64,000 nt of DNA from Xylanimonas cellulosilytica (GCA_001072465.1 JVKM01000014.1:38526-102525); one strand, 5' to 3'. Positions 7,594 through 14,597 are shown, counted from the first letter of the stretch. Notes: generated from the sequence alone by a model not told the origin. Made by a program: numbers and translations.

Positions 7594-8415
7594 TCAGGCC
7601 GCCATCGCGAGGGGCGCAGAGTGCGCGAGCTCGGGAACCTCCACATATTCGTGAAAGTAGCGATCCAGCGTGCGGTGCCACTTGTTCGCGGGCAGGTGGT
7701 GCATGGCGGCCATCGCGGTCCCGTACTTGGAGATCTTCACGGGGCGCACGCCGCCCTCCCACAGGAGGTGGTCGACGATCGAAGGGGTCGCGCCCGACTT
7801 CGTTTCGATGATGACCAGGTCGGGGCGAGCAACCTCGGTGCCATCCGTGCGCAGCGAGCGCCACTTCAAGTCGGTGTCCACCGTCGCGCGTCCCACGCCA
7901 CCAGGCAGGAGCAGGGTGTTGCGCTCATAGGACCCAGCCAGGACCGGTTCGAGGGCTGGCACCAGGTGGCCATATCCCGTCTTCTCAACCTTGCCGGCCA
8001 CCCACTGGCGGCGCTCACCCGCGAGAGGGGCCCCGGCCTCGTCCCAAGAGATCGGCATGCGCTTCTTGACGGTCACGCCGCGCGGGCCGCGGGTCTTGAC
8101 CTCCAGGAAGGACGCGCCCGACGAGAGGTAGGAGCGGGTGCGGACCTTGAAACGACGGCGGCGCTTGAGCGCAGTCAGCAGGTACGAATCCATGTCGGGG
8201 GTGTCGTAGTAGGTAGAGGCGTAGCCCTGGGAGACCTGGCCGTCGATCTGCAGAACCTTCGTATCCTCAGGGAGGTGGCTCAAAATCGCCGAGGCCGTGG
8301 CCGCGTCCAGCGCGTACTTGCGGTCCACTCGGGTCAGCATCGCCGCGCGCTTATTCAGTTCATCGAGGCCGATCGCGTCGAGGTCGGCGAGAATCGAGTT
8401 CAGGGTGGCGTTCAT
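7594..8415 (-). CDS. VTC-domain protein (polyphosphate polymerase-like)
   Basis: The 273-residue protein carries a VTC domain, the tunnel-fold domain that makes polyphosphate from nucleoside triphosphate in yeast Vtc4. The basic and acidic residues lining the tunnel are present: RVDRKY near residue 29, RRRRFKVRTRSY near 85, FLEVK near 103, an IIETKSG acidic strand near 215 and KISKYG near 242. Unlike Vtc4 it has no SPX domain or membrane segment. Its neighbours are a DUF4956 membrane protein upstream and a beta-helix lipoprotein downstream, so the three may act together on a surface polymer. Polymerase activity is inferred from the fold only. Confidence 0.85.
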   Translation of the reverse strand: MNATLNSILADLDAIGLDELNKRAAMLTRVDRKYALDAATASAILSHLPEDTKVLQIDGQVSQGYASTYYDTPDMDSYLLTALKRRRRFKVRTRSYLSSGASFLEVKTRGPRGVTVKKRMPISWDEAGAPLAGERRQWVAGKVEKTGYGHLVPALEPVLAGSYERNTLLLPGGVGRATVDTDLKWRSLRTDGTEVARPDLVIIETKSGATPSIVDHLLWEGGVRPVKISKYGTAMAAMHHLPANKWHRTLDRYFHEYVEVPELAHSAPLAMAA

Positions 8416-8458
8416 GAGTCGTGTCCTTGGTATTGGCAGTCTGCGGGGTGGCGGTTGT

Positions 8459-8514
8459 GTCGGCTGGTGGGCTGGCGGGCCGGCGGGCTGGTGGGCCAGC
8501 GGGCCGGCGGGTCA
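8459..8514. repeat. Octanucleotide tandem repeat, seven units
   Basis: Seven degenerate 8-base units (GTCGGCTG, GTGGGCTG, GCGGGCCG, GCGGGCTG, GTGGGCCA, GCGGGCCG, GCGGGTCA) run end to end. The last unit covers the stop codon of the DUF4956 gene and the array fills most of the gap before the VTC gene. Confidence 0.88.
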
Positions 8515-9054
8515 GGCGACCTTCGAGCGGACGTCCACGAGCGTCAGGTCGTTCACGAGGTCGAGCTTGACGACATTCACCGAGGCGACGGACGCGCCGA
8601 GGCGCTGCTCGAGGGCGGCCTTCAGCTCGGCGGGGTCGGCGATCGCGCGGTCCAGCTGGACGGTCTGCGAGGTGTAGCGGCCGAAAACCAGCTTCGAGTC
8701 ACCGAAGGCCAGGGCCACGAGGATCAGGGCAATGAGGCCACCGAGCAGCGGGGTCACCGCCGAAGACATGCCCGTCAGCAGGCCAAGGGCCAGCGAGGCG
8801 AAGTAGTAGGCGATTTCCGTCTGCGAGATCTGATCCGAACGCAGTCGGATGATCGAGAGAACACCGAAGAGGCCGAGGCCCAGTCCCGCGCTCACAGTCG
8901 AGTTCGCAAGGATGATCGTGACGGCGAGGACGCCGACATTCACACCGAGGAAGGCTGCGACCAGGTCAGCGCGGCGGTGCCGTGGGAAGTACAGGCCGAA
9001 CACGAGGGCGGCCATGGCAACCAGGTCAATGGCGATCAGAATCAGGGCGGTCAT
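8512..9054 (-). CDS. DUF4956 membrane protein
   Basis: I start the 180-residue protein at ATG 9052-9054 because AAGGAG lies 9 bases before it; an upstream in-frame start would add 12 residues without a ribosome site. Four hydrophobic segments occupy about residues 1-120, with a conserved GLGLFGVLSIIRLRSDQISQ stretch at the middle, and a soluble C-terminal half of about 60 residues follows. This is the DUF4956 architecture. DUF4956 genes are repeatedly paired with VTC-domain genes, as here, so the protein may be the membrane partner of the VTC enzyme. Its stop codon lies in the octanucleotide array at 8459-8514. Confidence 0.85.
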   Translation of the reverse strand: MTALILIAIDLVAMAALVFGLYFPRHRRADLVAAFLGVNVGVLAVTIILANSTVSAGLGLGLFGVLSIIRLRSDQISQTEIAYYFASLALGLLTGMSSAVTPLLGGLIALILVALAFGDSKLVFGRYTSQTVQLDRAIADPAELKAALEQRLGASVASVNVVKLDLVNDLTLVDVRSKVA

Positions 9055-9349
9055 TGGGATCTCCTTTTGTCGATGCACCAATTTCCCCACGCGACCCTAT
9101 GAAGAACCTATGAAGCTCTCATATTTCTCATATGACTTTTGGGAGTGTTGCTGTGAAGCTGTGAATACTGGTGGCTGGGCGGGCGTTTTTCAGCGTTTTT
9201 CTGCGGTTTCTCTCGCTATGAATCCAACGCACTTTTCAATCGCTACACGAGTCGCCAAACCTCCAATCGCCGGATCATCGCTCTTGTTCGGCCGGGCTGC
9301 TTTGAGTGCCCGTGGGCGGCGGCCCGCCTCATTGATGGTGTTGCTTGTG

Positions 9350-9481
9350 GTCCCACGGGTGTTCCGGGCGCCGGAGGGCCCGGCCGCCCGCGAGGCTAGG
9401 CGATCTCACTTCGTTCGGCGCCGCGCCTCGAAGCCCGCCCGTGCCCTCCGGTCCCTCCGGCGCCCTCCACACCAGTGGGAC
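9350..9481. repeat. Long imperfect inverted repeat (about 29-bp arms)
   Basis: The arm 9350-9378 (starting GTCCCACGGGTGTTCC, ending GGCGCCGGAGGG) pairs with 9453-9481 with about four mismatches. An inner GCGAGGC/GCCTCG pair would add to the stem. The gene-free stretch 9055-10202 holds this, the 114-bp element at 9593 and the two arrays at 9780 and 10027; small frames in it look like chance. Confidence 0.65.
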
Positions 9482-9592
9482 TGGGTCGCTGTTCGGCAGC
9501 TCTACGCGTCGGCTCGAAGCCCGGCCAGGCCCCGCCACCACCCACTAACACCGCAGCCTATCCTCGCTCCCCTCATTCCTGCGCCCACAACC

Positions 9593-9706
9593 AATTTCGC
9601 ACGTAATTCCCCTGTGACTGCTTCAAGTTTTGAATTCAGATCGTTGGAATTGCAACGTTTCTGGGCTTTATTGAAACTTCAGCCAATCGAATTACGTGCG
9701 ACTTTT
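9593..9706 (+). repeat. 114-bp dispersed inverted-repeat element, copy 3
   Basis: It begins AATTTCGCACGTAATTCCCC and ends GAATTACGTGCGACTTTT, with the interior ATCGTTGGAATT in the same position as copy 4. The right end is slightly degenerate. Confidence 0.88.
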
Positions 9707-9779
9707 CGGAGGCAACGCCGTGCTGCCACCCACAGGCACCGCGGCTAGGCCTCGCCACCCGCATCTAGGCCCCACAAGC

Positions 9780-9939
9780 GCGACAAAATTCGCCCTGCTC
9801 GGCTCCACCAGCGCCCAGACGAGACAAAATTCGCCCAGCACCGCCACAACTGCCCAAAATCAGCCTATTTTCACTCGCAGGGCGAACTTTTTCGCGGTTT
9901 GGCCCGAAATCGACTCCTGCTGGGCGAGTTTTTTCGCGC
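9780..9939. repeat. Array of two direct and two inverted GACAAAATTCGCCC sites
   Basis: GCGACAAAATTCGCCCTGC (9780-9798) and GACAAAATTCGCCCAGCA (9823-9840) are followed by GCAGGGCGAACTTTTTCGCG (9877-9896) and TGCTGGGCGAGTTTTTTCGC (9918-9937). The first pairs with the third and the second with the fourth, so the block could fold into interlocked hairpins. Confidence 0.75.
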
Positions 9940-10026
9940 TGATGGGTGCCACAGCCGCCTCACAACACCCGCCAACCACCTCGCCTGAAACCGATGACAC
10001 CAATGCGGGTGGATCACTGCCACGAA

Positions 10027-10149
10027 ATGAAACCACTGACACCTTTGCTCGCACAAAAGAACCAATTTCAGGCCGTTTTCCGCCCGCAAAGGTGTCACGG
10101 GTTTCATGCACCCCTCACCGAGCACCCGCAAAGGCGTCGCTGGTTTCAT
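10027..10149. repeat. GCAAAGGYGTC repeat element with an extra arm
   Basis: ATGAAACCACTGACACCTTT (from 10027) and the opposing GCAAAGGTGTCACGGGTTTC (from 10086) form an 81-base inverted repeat ending at 10107. A further arm, CGCAAAGGCGTCGCTGGTTT, lies at 10127-10146. The same 25-base arm recurs at 11358-11382. Confidence 0.75.
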
Positions 10150-10202
10150 CAGACGTCGAATCAAGGCTTCTGATTCACAGCAAGGCGCTCAGACGCTCAT
10201 GC

Positions 10203-10232
10203 TTGCTGCCTCCATCACACTCCTGGTAGCGT
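10203..10232 (+). promoter_or_regulatory. Promoter of the relic toxin/immunity locus
   Basis: TTGCTG (10203-10208), an 18-base spacer and TAGCGT (10227-10232) form a -35/-10 pair, with an ATG only 7 bases after the -10. That spacing predicts a leaderless message. The same geometry and TAGCGT box precede the intact locus at 11655-11690. Confidence 0.6.
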
Positions 10233-10238
10233 CGGATC

Positions 10239-10301
10239 ATGAACAACGAGCCTTTCTGCACCCTTCGGAGGCAGACCACCGGTGCACAGGTGGGGTGGTG
10301 A
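10239..10301 (+). pseudogene. 20-codon relic joining a leader start to a toxin stop
   Basis: Reading ATG 10239 gives a 20-residue peptide ending VGW and a TGA that overlaps the GTG of the next gene. The start lies in the same promoter context as the gene at 11691. The end copies the last codons of the WXG100-like gene at 12277 (also GW then TGA within GGGGTGGTGA). The simplest reading is that a deletion removed everything between the first gene's start and the toxin's end, leaving a short leader that still couples translation to the immunity-like gene. It is probably not a functional protein. Confidence 0.55.
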
Positions 10302-11188
10302 CCGTGGCTCGATCGCGACGTCGGGGGATCGGCGGATTCCTCTCCAGCATCTTTTCCAATCGCACCGAGTCGCTCGTGGGTGAAGACAGATGGCGGCGCA
10401 ACGAGTGGAAACGTGCACTAGTTTCGATCGTCATCGTCTCTCTCGGGATAGCGATCGTTGAAGGAATCTATCGACTGACACACTATGGCGATTTCCGTTT
10501 CGCTGTCTATCTGGCTTCAATTCCGCTAGTAGCTGGAGTGCCTCAGGTGACATGTAACTCGATAGTTCCCTATCTGCGTCCCCATGTTCGATTCGTCAAT
10601 GGCCGCGTTGTGATACAAGGTGAGCGTCTCACCAACATCGGATACCTCACTAGCTACCTGATCCTCTGCATGATCGTCGTAGGAGCACTCGTGCTCGGTT
10701 TCCTATCACATAACTTCAAGACAACTATCGGTATTGCGGTGGTTGCAGCATTTTTTGCCTATTATCTCTTTTCCGAGAATCCATTCGAAGACCTGAAAAA
10801 CACCGTCAAGGATCGTTCAATGACGGCGTTATCCCCAGATAGCATTGACTTTCACGCGGCTCCTCATCTGTCGATCCATAAGCATCTGGAGTCCGCCTCC
10901 GATGGATGCGGTAACGACTCCTCCGTCCGGTGGGACCAGAACGTCAAGATCTACGATCTAAGCACGACGAGCTACCACGTTACTCTCTTCGCTGACCCCG
11001 ACACGTATGACGGTCCATGGAGCTTGTGCTGCCGGACGATCGGCATCCCCTTCACCGGCCTCGACGCCCTCATCCGGCACTTCAACGAGCGCCCCGAGGA
11101 CCGTCCACTCCTGGCCACACCGCAGGGCGTCGACCTCGTCAACGACATCCTCGCCGAAGCCCGCGCAGGACTCTTTACCTCGAAGTGA
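10298..11188 (+). CDS. Four-segment membrane protein, immunity-like paralogue 1
   Basis: The 296-residue product starts at GTG 10298, overlapping the relic's stop; an open frame extends upstream but lacks a sensible start. Four hydrophobic segments (about residues 35-56, 63-84, 108-131 and 140-157) are followed by a cytoplasmic domain of about 135 residues. The last 75 residues, from FADPDTYDGPW through IGIPFTGLDALIRHFNE to VNDILAE, are nearly identical to those of the protein at 13458, while the membrane part has diverged. It keeps the position that paralogue holds directly after the WXG100-like gene. I infer an orphan immunity protein; no named family was recognised. Confidence 0.55.
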   Translation: MTVARSRRRGIGGFLSSIFSNRTESLVGEDRWRRNEWKRALVSIVIVSLGIAIVEGIYRLTHYGDFRFAVYLASIPLVAGVPQVTCNSIVPYLRPHVRFVNGRVVIQGERLTNIGYLTSYLILCMIVVGALVLGFLSHNFKTTIGIAVVAAFFAYYLFSENPFEDLKNTVKDRSMTALSPDSIDFHAAPHLSIHKHLESASDGCGNDSSVRWDQNVKIYDLSTTSYHVTLFADPDTYDGPWSLCCRTIGIPFTGLDALIRHFNERPEDRPLLATPQGVDLVNDILAEARAGLFTSK

Positions 11189-11196
11189 AGGCACGC

Positions 11197-11286
11197 ATGA
11201 GCACCAGGAAACAGGCTTTGGTACCTTCCGATTTATCCGGTACGCTCAGCCGAATGTCGCTCAACAATCGGGACTACTCAGAATAA
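11197..11286 (+). pseudogene. Relic of the 49-residue peptide gene
   Basis: The frame starts in GCACGCATGAGCACC, the same context as the peptide gene at 14309 (CCACGCATGAGCACC), and encodes MSTRKQ in place of MSTKKR. It then loses all similarity, has no membrane segment and ends after 29 codons. Its place after the immunity-like gene matches the intact locus, so it is a decayed copy. Confidence 0.5.
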
Positions 11287-11324
11287 CCCTCTCGAAACAG
11301 ACGGTCCGAAATACCCAGACCCCT

Positions 11325-11382
11325 CCACACGAAACCGCCAATTTAAACCATTTTCCTCCCGCAAAGGCGTCGCTGGTTTCAT
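11325..11382. repeat. GCAAAGGYGTC repeat, partial copy
   Basis: The right arm at 11358-11382 is identical over 25 bases to the arm at 10125-10149 (core GCAAAGGCGTCGCTGGTTTC). The left arm is reduced to a GAAACC remnant near 11326. Confidence 0.7.
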
Positions 11383-11413
11383 TAAACCTCTCGCAGCTGC
11401 CCCAAGGAGCACG

Positions 11414-11551
11414 ATTAGTTACTCGAGCTCCAACATGTCGATCGCGCGCGGCGAGATGGACGTCGTGTCCACGACCGTGCGCGACGTGACGGGCCGCGAC
11501 CCGCTCACCTTCGAGGAGGTCGCCCGCGCGACGCTCGCGTCTGGCCGCTGA
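11414..11551 (+). pseudogene. C-terminal fragment of an NAD(P)-binding SDR/NmrA-type protein
   Basis: The frame reads ISYSSSNMSIARGEMDVV, then RDVTGRDPLTFEEV and LASGR before TGA 11549-11551. An end of the form VTGR-x-PLTFEEV is typical of atypical short-chain dehydrogenases of the NmrA group. Nothing upstream in this frame looks like the rest of such an enzyme; a GCAAAGGYGTC repeat lies immediately before it. Codon use is high-GC, unlike the toxin locus that follows. It is best read as the tail of a chromosomal gene cut off by insertion or deletion. Confidence 0.55.
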
Positions 11552-11654
11552 CTGTCGCGGTTACGGCGCGGTTGGGACAGACTCGTTTCTCTTATCAGGG
11601 ACGAAGCCGGGGTCGCTTCATGCGCTCATGCTTGCTTGCACCCTTCGCCTATAC

Positions 11655-11684
11655 TTGCGTCCCCGATCACACGCCTGCTAGCGT
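11655..11684 (+). promoter_or_regulatory. Promoter of the five-gene WXG100-like locus
   Basis: TTGCGT (11655-11660), an 18-base spacer and TAGCGT (11679-11684) lie 6 bases before ATG 11691. Spacer, -10 sequence and distance to ATG match the relic locus at 10203, supporting a shared leaderless promoter. Confidence 0.6.
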
Positions 11685-11690
11685 CAAGTC

Positions 11691-11987
11691 ATGGAACACA
11701 TGTCTATCAACACGCATCCGGAGATCGTGCCTCCGGTCCTGTATGTGCCAGTCGATGAGCGAGCCGATGGGGAGCTCGGTTTTTCGCTCGCCCACATGTT
11801 CGATCAAACGACCGTACTTTTGGCATACACGTCTCTCGACCGACTCCTTGATGGGTTGGGCGAAACACAACGATGGGGTGTCCTAGAGACAAAACGACTT
11901 CCAGAGGTTCAGGAACAAACCAATTTCGACAAAATTGAAATTGACCGCTACATCGAACCCGATGCTCGCGAACGGAAAGCTCAATGA
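11691..11987 (+). CDS. SAV_915/SseB-N-like protein, first gene of the WXG100-like operon
   Basis: The 98-residue product has PPVLYVPVDERADGELGFSL, then QTTVLLAYTSLDRLLDGLG, the outline of the small SAV_915 / SseB N-terminal domain group that often accompanies WXG100 proteins in actinobacteria. It has no signal peptide. The start at ATG 11691 is 7 bases after a TAGCGT box, so translation is probably leaderless. Its TGA overlaps the ATG of the next gene by four bases. Base composition drops well below the flanking chromosome here, a sign of transfer. The role is unknown; a chaperone or adaptor for the secreted protein is a guess. Confidence 0.55.
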   Translation: MEHMSINTHPEIVPPVLYVPVDERADGELGFSLAHMFDQTTVLLAYTSLDRLLDGLGETQRWGVLETKRLPEVQEQTNFDKIEIDRYIEPDARERKAQ

Positions 11988-12277
11988 CCGCCGACCTGGT
12001 TATCACCGAAGATATGCTCACTCAGATGGCAAAAACGTTCGAACGTCTGGAAGAGTCAATAAAAGATCTGCCTGCACAATTGCCGCTTGAGGTTGACGCT
12101 GGCATTGCAACAGCGATAATCATGGACATGTTTGGAGTCCTTGACTATGCCGGAACAGCATTTGCACAGAACTGCAATGTATGCTCTACCAACCTACGAA
12201 CATTAGTCAACCAACATAAAGAAAATGAGGAAGAAGTTACACGGCATCTGGAAGCACTTGGAAAGCAGATGAAATAA
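11984..12277 (+). CDS. Small helical protein, putative WXG100-effector partner
   Basis: The 97-residue product is predicted to be almost entirely alpha-helical, with heptad-like patterns (MLTQMAKTFERLEESIKDL and NLRTLVNQHKENEEEVTRHL) either side of a hydrophobic centre. It lacks a clear W-x-G. Its ATG overlaps the previous stop and its TAA overlaps the next start (TAATG), so the three proteins are translationally coupled. Size, fold and position match the small partner proteins that pair with WXG100- or LXG-type toxins for type VII secretion. I did not recognise a named family, and no secretion machinery gene lies in the window. Confidence 0.5.
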   Translation: MTADLVITEDMLTQMAKTFERLEESIKDLPAQLPLEVDAGIATAIIMDMFGVLDYAGTAFAQNCNVCSTNLRTLVNQHKENEEEVTRHLEALGKQMK

Positions 12278-13461
12278 TGGCACCTATGACCAGTGTTTCC
12301 TTTGATGCACATAATTCCTCCTCACTCATCGACACACGCATTTATGGAAATCCTGACGACATTCGTGATGCTGCCGCAACGGTGCGAAAAATCTACGAGG
12401 CACTCAACGATGCGTTCATCGAGATGAGCAACTCACTCGTCCCACTCCCCGAATACTGGGGAGGCGAGAGTGCTAACGCGTATGAGGAACTTCTTAATGC
12501 CTTTCGTTCATGCACTGGAGAAAACTCTAGCTATACATACAACGTCTGGGAAGCGATGCGCGCATACGCACAACAGCTTGATTATCACTACCGCGATATG
12601 GAGACCATTCGACATAATGCGATAGCCTGTGGCCTTACGATCATTAATGGATACGACATCGTCTCACCTCCTCCGCCCGGCGAGGAACCAATAATGCCGC
12701 CATACGACGCTCCCGAGAGCGAGCACAGCATTTATCGAGCTGATCATTACGAGTACGAGCAAAGCAAGCTTCGCATCGAGGATTTCGAAGGATTAAAACT
12801 CCGTGTGCAGGAAGTTAGAGACGATCTCGAAGAATGGGTGAGGAAACATTTATCAAATGTTCAATCGGATCCGCCCCCTTCTTTCATCAAGTTCGTCGAC
12901 GACCAGCGGAACGAACTCGTGGAAAGACCCTGGCAGTTACTCCCTGATTTAGTCGATCAATCATTTGCCATTCGTGCAGCATATCGACAAGACAAGCTCA
13001 CGGCTGCGGTGAACGATTTCAGCGAGGCAATGCATACTCCCGGGGCAGCTCAAGTCCGCCCTCAGATCGACTCAGCACTCCAAGACGCAATTAGAGCGCA
13101 ACAAGAGGCTCGATCTGCAGCCTCACTTTCTTCTAAGGTCAGCACTGGAGCGACGGCTGCTGGTAGCCTGCTTCTCGCATACGATGTTGCAACTGCTGAT
13201 AATCCATCCGAGAAGGCCGTTTCAGGTATCGCTGGGATGATTGGAGGCGCGGAAGTTGCGTCCTGGGTGTCTGCTGCCGTCGTCCGGCGCGGTGGGAGCG
13301 CTATTTTCGGGGCAGCGCTCGGTGGACCGGTCGGAGTGGTAGCAGGTATTGCGATCACGGAGGGCGTCGCATGGGCCTACAGACAGCTTCCCCTTGAATA
13401 CCGAGAACGCGTTGACGCTACTCTTTGGCACTGGCCCTACTACATCGGCCTGGGGTGGTGA
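12277..13461 (+). CDS. WXG100-like protein with glycine-zipper C terminus, putative type VII toxin
   Basis: The 394-residue protein has an N-terminal helical hairpin with the turn EYWGGESANAYEELL (W61-G62), as in WXG100 proteins exported by type VII secretion. A proline-rich linker (PPPPGEEP near residue 130) and a coiled region follow. Residues 285-368 are small and hydrophobic with repeated glycines (GIAGMIGG, GAALGGPVGVVAG), typical of glycine-zipper domains that insert into membranes. The last 24 residues, from LPLEYRERV to PYYIGLGW, recur in the peptide encoded at 14309. A membrane protein gene overlaps its stop. I infer a membrane-acting toxin with adjacent immunity. Its composition is much lower in GC than the chromosome. 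Confidence 0.6.
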   Translation: MAPMTSVSFDAHNSSSLIDTRIYGNPDDIRDAAATVRKIYEALNDAFIEMSNSLVPLPEYWGGESANAYEELLNAFRSCTGENSSYTYNVWEAMRAYAQQLDYHYRDMETIRHNAIACGLTIINGYDIVSPPPPGEEPIMPPYDAPESEHSIYRADHYEYEQSKLRIEDFEGLKLRVQEVRDDLEEWVRKHLSNVQSDPPPSFIKFVDDQRNELVERPWQLLPDLVDQSFAIRAAYRQDKLTAAVNDFSEAMHTPGAAQVRPQIDSALQDAIRAQQEARSAASLSSKVSTGATAAGSLLLAYDVATADNPSEKAVSGIAGMIGGAEVASWVSAAVVRRGGSAIFGAALGGPVGVVAGIAITEGVAWAYRQLPLEYRERVDATLWHWPYYIGLGW

Positions 13462-14312
13462 GCGTGGCTCGGCCTTCCTCATTTTTGGCAAGAAGACCCC
13501 ACGACAGTTCTCCTCGGGGCGTGGACCTGGCTGCGCGAGACTTGTGGAAGCTCACCGCGATCACCATTGTCGTCAACGCCGTCTTGGCGGTGGGCGCCTA
13601 CTGGGTTTTCTCGTTCATTCGCATCGGCCCACTACAGCTGCTCTTCATCTGGTTCCCCCTATACCTGGCCGCCGCACTCCCCCACCTCATCGAAATGACT
13701 GTGCGCCCGTTCTGGTCATCGCACCCCCATTACGAGGACGGCTCCATCGTCATTTGGGGCAACCACCAGTCCATTGCGCTCGTCACGACTGGATTCCTGC
13801 TCTACGCCTTCGCGGGAGGGACGATGGCGGCGGGTTTCACGACCGGACAGCCCTTCCACGCCGCGATATATGTGTTCGCCGCTGCGTCCATGGCCTATCT
13901 CGAGTGCAGCCGTAATCCCGGCAAGGACCTCGTCATCGCCCTGACTGACAAGCAAAAGACAACTCTGACCCCCGAGGGAATCTCCTTCCACTTCCCGGAG
14001 CTGCTGTCCGTCGAGGAAGACTCACACGACCGGGATGTCACCATCCTGTGGAAGGATAACGTCACCATCCACAGCGTCAACAGTCCAACGATTATTCTTA
14101 ACGCAAACCCCGACACATACGGCGGGCCGTGGAGCATCTCCTCCGAGCGCATCGGCATCCCCTTCACCGGCCTCGACGCCCTCATGCGACACTTCAACGA
14201 GCACCCCGAGGACCGTCCACTCCTGGCCACACCGGAGGGCGTCGGCCTCGTGAACGACATCCTCGCCGAGACCCACATGGAACTCATAATCCAACAAAGG
14301 AGCCACGCATGA
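13458..14312 (+). CDS. Four-segment membrane protein, immunity-like paralogue 2
   Basis: I choose GTG 13458, which overlaps the toxin gene's TGA, giving 284 residues; GTG 13464 is an alternative. Four hydrophobic segments (near LTAITIVVNAVLAVGAYWVF, LLFIWFPLYLAAALPHL, ALVTTGFLLYAFAGGTMAAG and IYVFAAASMAYLEC) precede a cytoplasmic domain ending in the block IGIPFTGLDALMRHFNEHPE shared with the protein at 10298. Membrane immunity proteins commonly sit directly after pore-forming toxin genes, which is the basis of the assignment. The gene returns to high GC, unlike the toxin. Its stop overlaps the ATG of the 49-residue peptide gene. Confidence 0.55.
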   Translation: MSVARPSSFLARRPHDSSPRGVDLAARDLWKLTAITIVVNAVLAVGAYWVFSFIRIGPLQLLFIWFPLYLAAALPHLIEMTVRPFWSSHPHYEDGSIVIWGNHQSIALVTTGFLLYAFAGGTMAAGFTTGQPFHAAIYVFAAASMAYLECSRNPGKDLVIALTDKQKTTLTPEGISFHFPELLSVEEDSHDRDVTILWKDNVTIHSVNSPTIILNANPDTYGGPWSISSERIGIPFTGLDALMRHFNEHPEDRPLLATPEGVGLVNDILAETHMELIIQQRSHA

Positions 14313-14458
14313 GCACCAAGAAACGCATCCTCGTCACCCTGATTGTCGCGGTCCTGGCCGCGATCGTCATCTTCCCGATGCTGCCCCTCGAATACCGCGA
14401 CCGCGTCGTCGCAGTCCTCACCCACCCGCTGTATTACCTGGGCTTGGGTAACTGGTGA
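14309..14458 (+). CDS. 49-residue single-span peptide sharing the toxin's C-terminal motif
   Basis: The gene is preceded by AAAGGAG and overlaps the previous stop (ATGA). The peptide has a basic start (MSTKKR), one membrane segment (about residues 7-24) and the ending LPLEYRDRVVAV then PLYYLGLGNW, which aligns with the last 24 residues of the WXG100-like protein (LPLEYRERVDAT then PYYIGLGW). It thus looks like a stand-alone copy of the toxin's tail behind a membrane anchor. It could be a second toxin, a decoy that occupies the toxin's target or immunity protein, or a cassette remnant. Confidence 0.6.
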   Translation: MSTKKRILVTLIVAVLAAIVIFPMLPLEYRDRVVAVLTHPLYYLGLGNW

Positions 14459-14477
14459 GCGCTCCGATAGAACGCGC

Positions 14478-14597
14478 TTAACTCACGAAGGCGGCGGGGT
14501 CGTCCACGAGTGAATCCAGCACTCGGAACGCCGCACCCCGAACCGTCAGCGACGCAGAATCCGGCAGCACCTCAATGACTGCCGAGGACCAAGGGGC
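14478..14597 (-). pseudogene. Orphan C-terminal coding fragment, minus strand
   Basis: On the minus strand an open frame reads APWSSAVIEVLPDSASLTVR, then GAAFRVLDSLVDDPAAFVS and stop TAA 14478-14480, with high-GC third positions like real genes. It has no start codon and meets the NhaC fragment at about 14598. I do not recognise the family. It may be the tail of a second broken gene. Confidence 0.35.

Noticed and set aside
8459..8514. Octamer array as a CRISPR or promoter array
   Set aside because: Unit length and lack of spacers rule out CRISPR, and no promoter elements are seen.
9696..10229. 177-codon plus-strand frame and overlapping short frames in 9.7-10.2 kb
   Set aside because: They run through inverted-repeat arrays, lack ribosome sites and show no family signal.
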